In this document: positions 16,582 to 24,195 of the stretch, one piece after another
How the letters are laid out: every line of letters begins with the position of its first letter
Numbering within the stretch: the stretch's first letter is position 1
Assembly: GCA_015233465.1 (NCBI GenBank)
Contig: JADFXP010000021.1
Span: 13,170-53,387 of the forward strand
DNA: 40,218 nt
Direction of reading: 5' to 3'
From: Candidatus Magnetominusculus dajiuhuensis
Lineage (GTDB): Bacteria; Nitrospirota; Thermodesulfovibrionia; Thermodesulfovibrionales; Magnetobacteriaceae
Position numbers and translations under genes: made by a program
The notes under the pieces: generated by a model
The model's input: the letters and a program-made list of their open reading frames with translations, nothing else
Databases searched by the model: none
Told to the model about the DNA's origin: nothing

Positions 16582-18285
16582 CTAAATTTGTTCGTTAAAA
16601 GATAAAATCTCTCTTTTCTTAAGAGGAAATTTCGCCTTAAACTCTACTCCATTAGTTCGTTCTACATTTACCTTTCCATGAAGCTGAATCTCAGCTAAGC
16701 CCATAATTAGCTGCCATCCAAGCGTTTTAGTCTTATTTATATCAAACTCTTCGCTCAGACCAATTCCATTATCTCTTATGATAAGTTCTATATTGTTTTC
16801 TTCAACCTTGTTCATACTAATAAATATCTCCCCTGACTTTTTATTAGGAAAGGCATGTTTTAATGCGTTTGAAAGTAGTTCATTAATCAAAAGACCGCAA
16901 GGTACTGCCAAGTCCATTTCTATATGGACATCTTTAACCTCTATGTTTAGATGAATGTTATTTACATTTATTCCATAAGTTTTAAAGAGCGTATTTGAAA
17001 GACTTATTATGTATTCGTTAAAATCAACGTTTGCAAAATCTTTAGATTTATACAATTTCTCGTGTATAAGTGCCATTGATTTTATACGCATTTCAGTTTT
17101 GTTCAACAGTTCCAATTGTGCTGTATCTGATATATGATTTTTTTGCAAGTTCAAAATAGCTGCCATTACAGCCATATTATTCTTTACACGATGATGAATC
17201 TCTGTCAGGAGCAGGTCTTTTTCTCTTAGTGCTGCCTTTATAATTTCCTGTTCCTTGACAAGTTGATTCTGGGCGTTTCTAAGGTCAGTAATGTCTTGAA
17301 TAATGGCAATAAAATAATCGACCTTATCGTTTTTATCACGTTTGCAATTAACCCATAGTGTTGCATAAATGATATGCCCGTCTTTGTGGATATAACGCTT
17401 ATTCAGATTGTAGCTGTTAGTCTCACCAGTAAGTACGCGGTTAAACTGCATGACATCTGGTTTGAGGTCGTCAGGGTGCGTTATATCAGTCCATGTCATA
17501 TTCATCAATTCATCTTTGGTATATCCTAACATTATACATATCTCGGAGTTGACATTTAACCAGCCTTTTTCAGGTGATGTCATGGCAATGCCTATCTTGC
17601 TGAATTCAAATATGCTGTGAAGTTGTTCTTGTTGATATGCAGTTTTAATCAATAGTTTATTGCGCGTATATATCTCTCCAATCAATTCAGCAGATAACAT
17701 TACTTGTCTTTTTATAGCTTCAATAACAAAATCAGGTCTTGCCTTGTAATCCTTCGCAGCCTCAATTAGTTTATCTTTATCAACCTTAAATGTTTCAGCT
17801 ATTTCATTAAGCGTTGATTCCTCTATTGGAGGACTTCCATAACCACAGTTTATTGAACCAATAACCGTACCCTCTGCCTTTATTGGAACTGCATATATAT
17901 TGATACCACCTCTGCAAGGTTTTAAATCAAATGGCTTACCTGTTTTAATGGATACCATTGAAGCATTTGTCCAGCAAGATTCATGACATAACCACTTACC
18001 AGAGTTAAGTGCTGTAGTATTATCTTTAGTATTGCATAGAAATCTAGCAGAGGAGTCCAATAACTTGCACCAGCCTGAGGAAAAAAGTGCAGTGGCATAA
18101 CTTCCGTCTGACTCATAAATTGCAGATGATGTTTCAAGCAGATCAAGAAACCCCTTCGTTATTCTCTCAAGAGTTTCTTTTCCAACCGTATCAAGGATGT
18201 CTCTGCCTTTATTGAGTTGAGTTAGATCTCCATAAGGGCTGTATTTCTCCCCATGTTCAGTTAAAATGCTATTTGTTTTTTCCAT
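16582..18285 (-). CDS. PocR-PAS sensor histidine kinase (HisKA_2/HWE type)
   Basis: A soluble sensor kinase of 567 residues from the ATG at 18285, which has AAGG 5 nt upstream; an in-frame TTG at 18315 is the alternative. Residues about 25-170 are a PocR ligand-binding domain with clustered cysteines (WLCHESCW, KPCRGG). A PAS domain at about 215-340 follows. Then HisKA_2 with EIHHRVKNN (phospho-accepting H365), and an ATPase domain with NELLSNALKHAF and DNGIGLS. PocR domains are linked to small-molecule sensing, such as propanediol or other hydrocarbon derivatives. No response regulator is adjacent, so the target is unknown. Confidence 0.9.
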   Translation of the reverse strand: MEKTNSILTEHGEKYSPYGDLTQLNKGRDILDTVGKETLERITKGFLDLLETSSAIYESDGSYATALFSSGWCKLLDSSARFLCNTKDNTTALNSGKWLCHESCWTNASMVSIKTGKPFDLKPCRGGINIYAVPIKAEGTVIGSINCGYGSPPIEESTLNEIAETFKVDKDKLIEAAKDYKARPDFVIEAIKRQVMLSAELIGEIYTRNKLLIKTAYQQEQLHSIFEFSKIGIAMTSPEKGWLNVNSEICIMLGYTKDELMNMTWTDITHPDDLKPDVMQFNRVLTGETNSYNLNKRYIHKDGHIIYATLWVNCKRDKNDKVDYFIAIIQDITDLRNAQNQLVKEQEIIKAALREKDLLLTEIHHRVKNNMAVMAAILNLQKNHISDTAQLELLNKTEMRIKSMALIHEKLYKSKDFANVDFNEYIISLSNTLFKTYGINVNNIHLNIEVKDVHIEMDLAVPCGLLINELLSNALKHAFPNKKSGEIFISMNKVEENNIELIIRDNGIGLSEEFDINKTKTLGWQLIMGLAEIQLHGKVNVERTNGVEFKAKFPLKKREILSFNEQI

Positions 18286-18460
18286 CTTTGCCTTAAAATA
18301 TTTTCTCAATAACAACAGTTAAAGCCTATAGTACAGTATATCATTTTGTAATAAAACCTTCAATGATTGATTAGTAATAAAGTGGTATTATTGTAAAATA
18401 ATTATAAATATGCTAAAGTAGCAATAATATAGTTAAAATTTTAAAAACGGGGGTCTTAAA

Positions 18461-18802
18461 ATGGATTGTCTGTTTTGTAAGATTGCAAATAAGCAGATTA
18501 GTTCAAATATTGTATATGAGGATGACGAGATTGCTGCATTTACAGATGTCTCGCCAAAGGCGCCTGTTCATATCCTTATAATCCCTAAAAAACATATTCC
18601 TACAGTCCTTGATTTAACAGTTGAAGACTGCGCTTTGATTGGAAGACTTTATATGATAGCTAACAAGATTGCCACAGATAAAAAGATTGATAAAAGCGGA
18701 TTTCGATTAGTAATGAATTGTAACAGAGACGCTGGACAGAGCGTGTTTCATATCCACCTTCATATGCTTGGCGGGCGGGTCATGAGCTGGCCTCCGGGAT
18801 AA
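18461..18802 (+). CDS. hinT: HIT-family nucleotide hydrolase (HinT-like)
   Basis: A 113-residue protein with the histidine triad HIHLHML (H97, H99, H101) near the C-terminus and a CxxC pair (C3, C6) that binds zinc in many HinT proteins. HinT enzymes hydrolyse purine nucleoside phosphoramidates and adenylates. GGGGG lies 8 nt before the ATG. It leads a tight three-gene run with mqnD (4-nt gap) and the transglycosylase (1-nt overlap). Physiological substrate is not settled in the family. Confidence 0.95.
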   Translation: MDCLFCKIANKQISSNIVYEDDEIAAFTDVSPKAPVHILIIPKKHIPTVLDLTVEDCALIGRLYMIANKIATDKKIDKSGFRLVMNCNRDAGQSVFHIHLHMLGGRVMSWPPG

Positions 18803-18806
18803 GATT

Positions 18807-19607
18807 ATGAATACAATTAATCTTGGATTTTCGCCTTGTCCTAATGATACATTTATATTTCATGGACTTGTTAATGGGGCTATTGATACTGGCGATATTA
18901 GATTTGTTGAACAGTTGATGGATATAGATGAACTCAATAATGCTGCGGAAATTGGGGCAATGGATATGATTAAGGTATCATTTCATGCATATATGTATTT
19001 AATAGACAATTACAGGCTTCTATCAAGCGGTGGAGCGATGGGCAGAGGCTGCGGTCCTCTTATTATAGCTCGTGAAAAGCTGCAAATGTCCGATTTATTG
19101 GGTAAAAGAATTGCCATACCCGGAAAACTTACTACTGCGTATTTACTATTAAAATTATATAACCCTGAGCTTTCAAGAAACATTATTGTAATGCCATTTA
19201 ATAAGATAATGACCTCAGTGGTTAATGGCGAGGCAGATGCAGGGCTGATTATTCACGAAAGCAGGTTTACGTATAAATCTTATGGGCTGCACTCTATCAT
19301 TGATCTTGGACAGTGGTGGGAGGGTGAGACAGGGCTGCCTATTCCGCTTGGATGTATTATAATAAAGAAATCTATTTCAACTTATCAGTGCATAAATGAT
19401 CTTTTAAGAGAGTCTGTTTTATATGCAATGAATAATCGCGATAAGACTATGGATTATGTGAAGATTCATTCTACAGAGATGGCAGATGAGGTTATTAATA
19501 GTCACATTGATTTATATGTTAATGAGTATACAGTTAATTATGGAGAAATTGGAGTAAAGGCTATAGATACGCTTTTTAATAGAGCAGATTCTTTAAATCT
19601 AATATAA
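18807..19607 (+). CDS. mqnD: 1,4-dihydroxy-6-naphthoate synthase
   Basis: Cleaves cyclic dehypoxanthinyl futalosine to 1,4-dihydroxy-6-naphthoate in the futalosine route to menaquinone. The N-terminal signature GFSPCPNDTFIFHGL (residues 7-21) separates MqnD from the related MqnA. GRGCGPLI and the substrate-cleft region DAGLIIHESRFTY with its histidine are also present. The 266-residue length is normal. This implies menaquinone-based respiration. Other mqn genes are not in the window. The stop codon overlaps the next start (TAATG). Confidence 0.93.
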   Translation: MNTINLGFSPCPNDTFIFHGLVNGAIDTGDIRFVEQLMDIDELNNAAEIGAMDMIKVSFHAYMYLIDNYRLLSSGGAMGRGCGPLIIAREKLQMSDLLGKRIAIPGKLTTAYLLLKLYNPELSRNIIVMPFNKIMTSVVNGEADAGLIIHESRFTYKSYGLHSIIDLGQWWEGETGLPIPLGCIIIKKSISTYQCINDLLRESVLYAMNNRDKTMDYVKIHSTEMADEVINSHIDLYVNEYTVNYGEIGVKAIDTLFNRADSLNLI

Positions 19608-21562
19608 TGATAAAAAAACTTCTGATAATATTAATAGTCATATTTTTTACTTCAGGAAACTGTCTTGCCCTTGATAAGATATATAATCATTTAAGGATCG
19701 GTAAGAATGGGCTTGAGACCTGTGATTATAAAAGGGCGGTAGAGGAATTCGACAAATATCTCAAAGAAGCTGAAATACTTCAAGATTATGCGTTATTTTG
19801 GCGCGCAAAGGCATATAAAGAACTTGGTCAGACAGAAGAAGCCCTTAAAGATATAAAAACTATTAAGACAATCTATCCCTCATCCCCAATTGTACCATTT
19901 GCATTAAGATTTGAGATAGAGATTCAAACAGATATTTCTAAGTCTAAGACTGTTGAACTTTGTAAAGAATATATCAATAAATTCCCATCAAAATCATCTG
20001 ACATCAGATTACTATACGCAGAGACCTTAAAAAATATGGGAAATACTGAAGAGGCAAAAAAACAGTATAAGCAGCTTTATCTTAAAGGCAAACCATTGCC
20101 TAAAAATATCATGAAACTCTATGGTTTTCAAAAATTAGGCGCAGGCTCACAGATGACAAGGGCAGAAAGTCTTATCAAAGAATTTAAATACTGTGAAGCT
20201 GAGGCTTTGATGATGGCTAATGTAAACCGTGCAACAGGGGAAAATTTGAGAAAAGAATATTTCCTGCTTGCCCATTCTCTTTTTCTGCAAAAGAAATACA
20301 AAAATGCCGCTGATTATTTTCAGGAGGCAGGGGATATTTATCATGAGACATTTTCACTTTACAGGGCGGATTATGACAGATATAAAAAGCGCATCAATCA
20401 TAATATTGAAACCCTTGAACAAAATGGAAGTCCAAAGGCGGATGATCTATTATTAAAGATTGGACAGCAGGCAAAAAATGACGGCGATTTTGATGGGGCT
20501 ATCAAGATTTTGTTGTCTATAAAGAAAAATTCTACTAATGATGAAGAGGTTACATGGTATACAGGATGGACATATTTTTTAAAAGGTGATTATGATAAAT
20601 CATTTGAGATATTTAATTCCCTGCAAGAAAAATATCCAAATCCTAAATATCTTTTTTGGATGGGGCGGTCTTTAGAAAATCAGGGGAAAGACCCTATGCC
20701 TGTTTATAAGAAAATTACTGCGGAAAATAATTATTATACCCTTTTGTCTCAATATAGAAATAAGACTATTCCTCCAATTAACGATCTGCCTGCCTCTTCT
20801 AAAGATGAACCAATTTCAAAGGAATTACAAAGACTTAATATATTAATTATCCTCAAATTAGACCCTGCAATCTCCATTGAAGCCGGGCATATTCTTAAGA
20901 CGCTTGGCAAGGAAAATGACAGTCTAATCGGTGAGGCAGCAAGCCTTTTAGACAGCACTGGGCTTCATTATAAGGCAGTCAGTCTTACTGACCGCATAAC
21001 TTATAGAGAGGAACTGCATAAGGTATTTTATCCATTAGTGTTTAAGGATTCAGTGGATTTCGCTTCTAACTCCTTTGCAATCAGTCAAAATCTTATATAT
21101 GCAATTATGAGGGAAGAGAGCCGTTATAATGAAACAGCTTATTCTCCAGCTGGGGCAGTTGGTTTGATGCAGTTGATGCCAAATACTGCTGTAAAGATTG
21201 CACAAAAATGCGGGATAGAAATTAAGGATAATGATGAGATTATAATGGTCAATACAAATATAAATCTTGGGGCTAAGTATTTGAAGATTTTGGTAGATGA
21301 ATTTAATTCTTTGCCGCCTGCAATTGCTTCATATAATGCTGGAAGGTTGATTGTAAAGACTTGGTTGAGCAGGGGAAATTATAAGTCAGCAGATGAATTT
21401 ATTGAAGACATTCCTTATGTAGAGACCAGAAATTATGTTAAACGAGTTCTAAGGAGTTATTTTCAGTACCTAAGGTATAATGTAAATAATTATGATGATC
21501 CACAGTGGCTGCTTACGCTAAAATCAGTTAAAAAAATAGATCAACCTATCCCTGCCAAGTAA
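19607..21562 (+). CDS. slt: Soluble lytic murein transglycosylase (Slt70-like)
   Basis: A periplasmic enzyme of 651 residues that cleaves peptidoglycan between MurNAc and GlcNAc to give 1,6-anhydro ends. A signal peptide covers residues 1-21 (cleavage after NCLA). A long superhelical TPR-like region (about 30-440) is followed by the catalytic SLT domain at about 490-625: AIMREESRYN with catalytic E504, then SPAGAVGLMQLMPNTA and ASYNAGR. Its ATG overlaps the mqnD stop by 1 nt. The 3' end overlaps the convergent nitroreductase-like gene by 17 nt. Confidence 0.94.
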   Translation: MIKKLLIILIVIFFTSGNCLALDKIYNHLRIGKNGLETCDYKRAVEEFDKYLKEAEILQDYALFWRAKAYKELGQTEEALKDIKTIKTIYPSSPIVPFALRFEIEIQTDISKSKTVELCKEYINKFPSKSSDIRLLYAETLKNMGNTEEAKKQYKQLYLKGKPLPKNIMKLYGFQKLGAGSQMTRAESLIKEFKYCEAEALMMANVNRATGENLRKEYFLLAHSLFLQKKYKNAADYFQEAGDIYHETFSLYRADYDRYKKRINHNIETLEQNGSPKADDLLLKIGQQAKNDGDFDGAIKILLSIKKNSTNDEEVTWYTGWTYFLKGDYDKSFEIFNSLQEKYPNPKYLFWMGRSLENQGKDPMPVYKKITAENNYYTLLSQYRNKTIPPINDLPASSKDEPISKELQRLNILIILKLDPAISIEAGHILKTLGKENDSLIGEAASLLDSTGLHYKAVSLTDRITYREELHKVFYPLVFKDSVDFASNSFAISQNLIYAIMREESRYNETAYSPAGAVGLMQLMPNTAVKIAQKCGIEIKDNDEIIMVNTNINLGAKYLKILVDEFNSLPPAIASYNAGRLIVKTWLSRGNYKSADEFIEDIPYVETRNYVKRVLRSYFQYLRYNVNNYDDPQWLLTLKSVKKIDQPIPAK

Positions 21563-22406
21563 CGATATACTGCATTGCGTCAATTGGATTATAATTTTCA
21601 ATTATCTCCCAATGGCCGTTAAGATTTTGTTCCTTAGCTGAAAGCTCAAAATGACACATAGCAATCCCCATATCAATACGCTGGAGATCTGCTGCATTTA
21701 TAAGATTCAGAGTTTTTTCATATCTTTGAGTACGACATAGATAGAAATGAAATATATTTTTATCAATAGGTGTCGACATGCGGCTTTCCTTTATAATTCT
21801 CCAAGGCTGCTTATTAGAAGCAGATGGGGCGAGTCTGAGCATTTCAAGAGGTATGGTATATTGAGCGGCTTTTTCTTGAGTAAGTGGAGTATTAAGGGAT
21901 TCTTCAAAGGATAATTCATTAAAAGGGATTCTATTATCAGAGCCTGCGATTTTGCGAAGAGAGCGTTCTAAAATCCCGCGTTTTTCTGCCTTATATCCAA
22001 GGGGGCTGATAGCTGGACATGTTTCATCTTCAGCCGAATTGATTATTTGTAAAGCTGAGTCTTTGGTAAAAGTTCCGCCTAACCAGCAAGTGCCTAGACT
22101 AAGCGCTGTTGCGTGGAGTATAATTTTCTCCATAAGATAACCGTAGTCTTCTAAATCATTGAGGCTTTTTTTTATTTTACCGATGATGAAATATTGCGCT
22201 CCGTTAATAAATCCATAGGTTCCGATTTTGTGTTTATCTTTGAGGTCTGGGGTATGGATTATTTTGAATTTAGAATAAGAGTTAAATGGTGGAGCGGTAA
22301 GCGCGTCTATGAATTCAGTCATATTGTCAAGCAAATCTTGGTTAATTGGACGATCTTCAAAAGTTCTACAAGAAGAGCGTGATTTTATTGTGTCAATAAT
22401 TGTCAT
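21546..22406 (-). CDS. Nitroreductase-family protein (TM1586-type)
   Basis: A 286-residue protein made of two half-domains of the nitroreductase fold. RSSCRTFEDRPI near residues 10-21, the helix with LSLGTCWLGGTFTKD (about 100-114) and RLAPSASNKQPWRII (about 190-204) are the FMN-binding positions of this family. The duplicated, tandem layout fits the TM1586-like putative nitroreductases better than classic NfsB enzymes. FMN-dependent oxidoreductase activity is expected; the substrate is unknown. Convergent overlap of 17 nt with slt. Confidence 0.85.
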   Translation of the reverse strand: MTIIDTIKSRSSCRTFEDRPINQDLLDNMTEFIDALTAPPFNSYSKFKIIHTPDLKDKHKIGTYGFINGAQYFIIGKIKKSLNDLEDYGYLMEKIILHATALSLGTCWLGGTFTKDSALQIINSAEDETCPAISPLGYKAEKRGILERSLRKIAGSDNRIPFNELSFEESLNTPLTQEKAAQYTIPLEMLRLAPSASNKQPWRIIKESRMSTPIDKNIFHFYLCRTQRYEKTLNLINAADLQRIDMGIAMCHFELSAKEQNLNGHWEIIENYNPIDAMQYIVTWQG

Positions 22407-22448
22407 TTTTTATTATAGCATAAAATATGAAGTTTATTTTTTTATTAT

Positions 22449-22494
22449 GGGGTCAAGGGGAGGATCTCGGACCCTTTTCTAAAATCCCTTTGCG
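22449..22494. repeat. Dispersed GGGTTCAAAGGG-type element (copy G, short)
   Basis: GGGGTCAAGGGGAGGATCTC at 22449, then CCTTTTCTAAAATCCCTTTG, match copies B and H, but the end is cut a few bases before the inverted repeat at 22509. Confidence 0.7.
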
Positions 22495-22508
22495 TATTGA
22501 AGGCTCTG

Positions 22509-22587
22509 TGATCATCCCCCGATATTGTAGACACACTTCATAATTTGTATAATAGATATGGAGGTCTACAATATCAGGGGATGATCA
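22509..22587. mobile_element. Short inverted-repeat element next to a truncated gene
   Basis: Arms 22509-22532 and 22564-22587 are 24 nt each with a single mismatch, around a 31-nt loop with a TATAAT box (22550) and a GGAGG (22560-22564). The right arm ends exactly where homology to the small secreted-protein gene begins (22588). I see no transposase and no target duplication; a decayed insertion-sequence end or miniature element is the likeliest reading. Confidence 0.6.
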
Positions 22588-22656
22588 GTTTGTGTAAAAG
22601 CTCAACTATTTAATATTGATAGAAACAATAAATTTAAAGTTCAGTGTAAACTTTAA
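22588..22656 (+). pseudogene. 3' fragment of a paralogue of the 37477-37743 secreted-protein gene
   Basis: Codes VCVKAQLFNIDRNNKFKVQ then CKL and a stop, matching VCLQAELYNIDRNIRCKVK-CKL-stop at the end of the small protein on the minus strand at 37477-37743. The 76-nt DNA alignment needs no gaps and runs past the stop (CTTCATT). Only the last 22 codons remain; the 5' part is replaced by the inverted-repeat element at 22509-22587. No start codon or ribosome-binding site is left, so it cannot be translated alone. Confidence 0.8.
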
Positions 22657-22754
22657 CTTCATTACTTAAACTTCAAAGTTTCTTACAGCACATAATTCAA
22701 TTTGGTAATGATATAGTATTAAATTCAAGACAAACACTTTAGTCGAAAATATTT

Positions 22755-22796
22755 GGGGCAATAGATTCACATCTTAAGATGATATTCTATTGCCCC
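22755..22796 (-). terminator. Hairpin terminator for the Cys/His-containing secreted protein
   Basis: GGGGCAATAGA (22755-22765) pairs exactly with TCTATTGCCCC (22786-22796), and the loop holds a further palindrome CATCTTAAGATG. On the minus strand it follows the gene at 22840-23175 by about 40 nt and is followed by AAATATTTTC. The poly-T is weak. The rest of 22657-22839 holds no gene. Confidence 0.6.
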
Positions 22797-22839
22797 AGCA
22801 GATTGATTATTACAGTAATAACTCAAATCGCAAATTAAT

Positions 22840-23175
22840 CTATTTGATGCTTGCTATTTCATTATTGTCTACAGAATGCTTCTGGGCAACATGGTGACAA
22901 TCAGTAGATTGAAGTTTAGCTGATACTGTAGATGCCTTGAGACCCCTTGCACATGTTTCAACATGACGCTCAACATTAGCAGTTTCAGTTAATATTGCGC
23001 TGCCGCTTGCACATGGGTTTGAAGTGATAGCATGATGTTTAACAACAGCTTGTTCAGTAGTTACAGCAGATGTTTTAAGACCCTTTGCACATAAAGTACC
23101 TGCACTCGCTGCGTGGATTGAAAAACCTGCTATTAAAAATAAAACAATTAATACTGACGATATTGTAGATTTCAT
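22840..23175 (-). CDS. Small secreted protein with duplicated Cys/His segment
   Basis: An 111-residue protein I do not recognise. Residues 1-25 are a clear signal peptide ending ASA. The mature part contains an internal duplication: CAKGLKTSAVTTEQAVVKHH (about 28-47) and CARGLKASTVSAKLQSTDCHH (about 75-95), each starting with Cys and ending in a His pair, with further Cys at about 54. Spaced Cys and His suggest metal or heme-like binding or redox work in the periplasm, but no CxxCH site exists. GGAGG lies 6 nt before the ATG. Two perfect palindromes upstream (23199-23221, 23251-23266) suggest tight regulation. Confidence 0.7.
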   Translation of the reverse strand: MKSTISSVLIVLFLIAGFSIHAASAGTLCAKGLKTSAVTTEQAVVKHHAITSNPCASGSAILTETANVERHVETCARGLKASTVSAKLQSTDCHHVAQKHSVDNNEIASIK

Positions 23176-23198
23176 TTAATACCTCCATATATTGGACT

Positions 23199-23221
23199 AT
23201 TAAGATAACACTTATCTTAAT
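23199..23221. promoter_or_regulatory. Perfect palindrome upstream of the Cys/His secreted protein
   Basis: ATTAAGATAA (23199-23208), CAC, TTATCTTAAT (23212-23221): exact 10-bp arms, 24 nt before the start codon on the minus strand. The position suits an operator or a leader hairpin. Confidence 0.55.
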
Positions 23222-23250
23222 TGAGTATAAGCTATTTATGATATGAAGTC

Positions 23251-23266
23251 TGTATCAAATGATACA
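23251..23266. promoter_or_regulatory. Perfect 16-bp palindrome, candidate operator
   Basis: TGTATCAAATGATACA is fully self-complementary apart from its AA/TT centre. It lies about 75 nt upstream of the Cys/His secreted protein in the region where its promoter should be, and contains no obvious known regulator consensus. Confidence 0.55.
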
Positions 23267-23450
23267 AGTGTTAATTATTTTTATTAGTTATTTTAGCAGC
23301 AATTTTCATTCCGAATAATATTGCCGCTGACCTTCTTTATCCTTATTTTTCTCCAAAGAGATAAATAATATTTATAAAAAATAGTATCACCACTTGACAT
23401 TTACTCAATAATAACGTGCTATTAGAGTATAAACAAAACCAATTGAATAA

Positions 23451-23494
23451 CTATGATTGGGTTTGGTAATATATTAGAAAAACCCCAACCATAG
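23451..23494 (+). promoter_or_regulatory. Leader hairpin touching the ribosome-binding site
   Basis: CTATGATTGGGTTT (23451-23464) can pair with AAACCCCAACCATAG (23480-23494) with 12 of 14 pairs. The stem takes in the first two bases of the AGGAGG ribosome-binding site (23493-23498) of the gene at 23505, so it could affect translation. Confidence 0.4.
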
Positions 23495-23504
23495 GAGGAA
23501 CATG

Positions 23505-24173
23505 ATGAAAAGTACGAAGAAAAGAGATTTAATAATAGTTATGGCGCTAATATTGCTTTTAAGTGGCGGTCTATTAGGTATTAGCTATTGCGACTCAGAT
23601 GAGACTGAAAAATCAACCCTTAGTCCAGATTCCCCATTTCACACATTCACTTGCTGTATACTGACTGATGAAGACACATATACGAGTTATAAATTTGATA
23701 AAGATATTAATAAATACTCCTGCTCTACAGAATTTATTAAGACTCGTAATTTTCATAATGACGATAAACTTAAGCATATTACTAATAATTATATGTTTTA
23801 TCGCGCAAGTGGCAATAAAAACGGATCTAATTTATTAGAGACAAAGCTTGTTGTCAATGATCTTGACGACGCACCATACGCATTATATAAATTTGGAATC
23901 TTTACTAATAAAATATTAAAGAATGTAACAAATAGACAAAAATTTGTTTTATATAAAGGACAATGTAGGTTAGAGGTGATCAATGAAGTTAATAAAATAC
24001 TGCAGGATATCGTTACCTATATATGTAATCCTCCGTCATTTAATAAAATTGAACATTGGGAAATTCTTGGGATAACAATAACTATAGAAGAAACTCAATA
24101 TAGAAGTAAATCTGAAGGATTTGAATTTACGTTGCGTATAAGGCCTCAGGACATAGAGCCTCAGGATAAATAA
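23505..24173 (+). CDS. Uncharacterised secreted or membrane-anchored protein
   Basis: A protein of 222 residues that I do not recognise. Residues about 7-30 form one hydrophobic segment, a signal peptide or anchor; ISYC near 28 is not a good lipobox. The mature part is polar, with several cysteines (FTCCIL, YSCSTEF, GQCRLE, YICNPP) that could form disulfides. Two tandem ATGs exist; the second (23505) has the better spacing (6 nt) from AGGAGG, the first is at 23502. It lies upstream of the tape-measure-like gene, 22 nt away, so the two may be co-transcribed. No phage signature is seen in it. Confidence 0.65.
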   Translation: MKSTKKRDLIIVMALILLLSGGLLGISYCDSDETEKSTLSPDSPFHTFTCCILTDEDTYTSYKFDKDINKYSCSTEFIKTRNFHNDDKLKHITNNYMFYRASGNKNGSNLLETKLVVNDLDDAPYALYKFGIFTNKILKNVTNRQKFVLYKGQCRLEVINEVNKILQDIVTYICNPPSFNKIEHWEILGITITIEETQYRSKSEGFEFTLRIRPQDIEPQDK

Positions 24174-24195
24174 AAGAATAATAGGAGATAATAAC

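Larger units (their letters stand above)
23176..23501. other. Divergent regulatory region between two secreted-protein genes
   Basis: About 325 bases with no gene. It contains the two palindromes described separately, a TTGACA (23394-23399) with TGCTAT 17 nt downstream that could be a promoter for the plus-strand gene at 23505, and a 5'-UTR hairpin (23451-23494). Confidence 0.5.

Noticed and set aside
23394..23422. Confident sigma-70 promoter for the gene at 23505
   Set aside because: TTGACA is perfect, but the best -10 at 17 nt (TGCTAT) matches only three of six bases, so I mention it without calling it as a feature.
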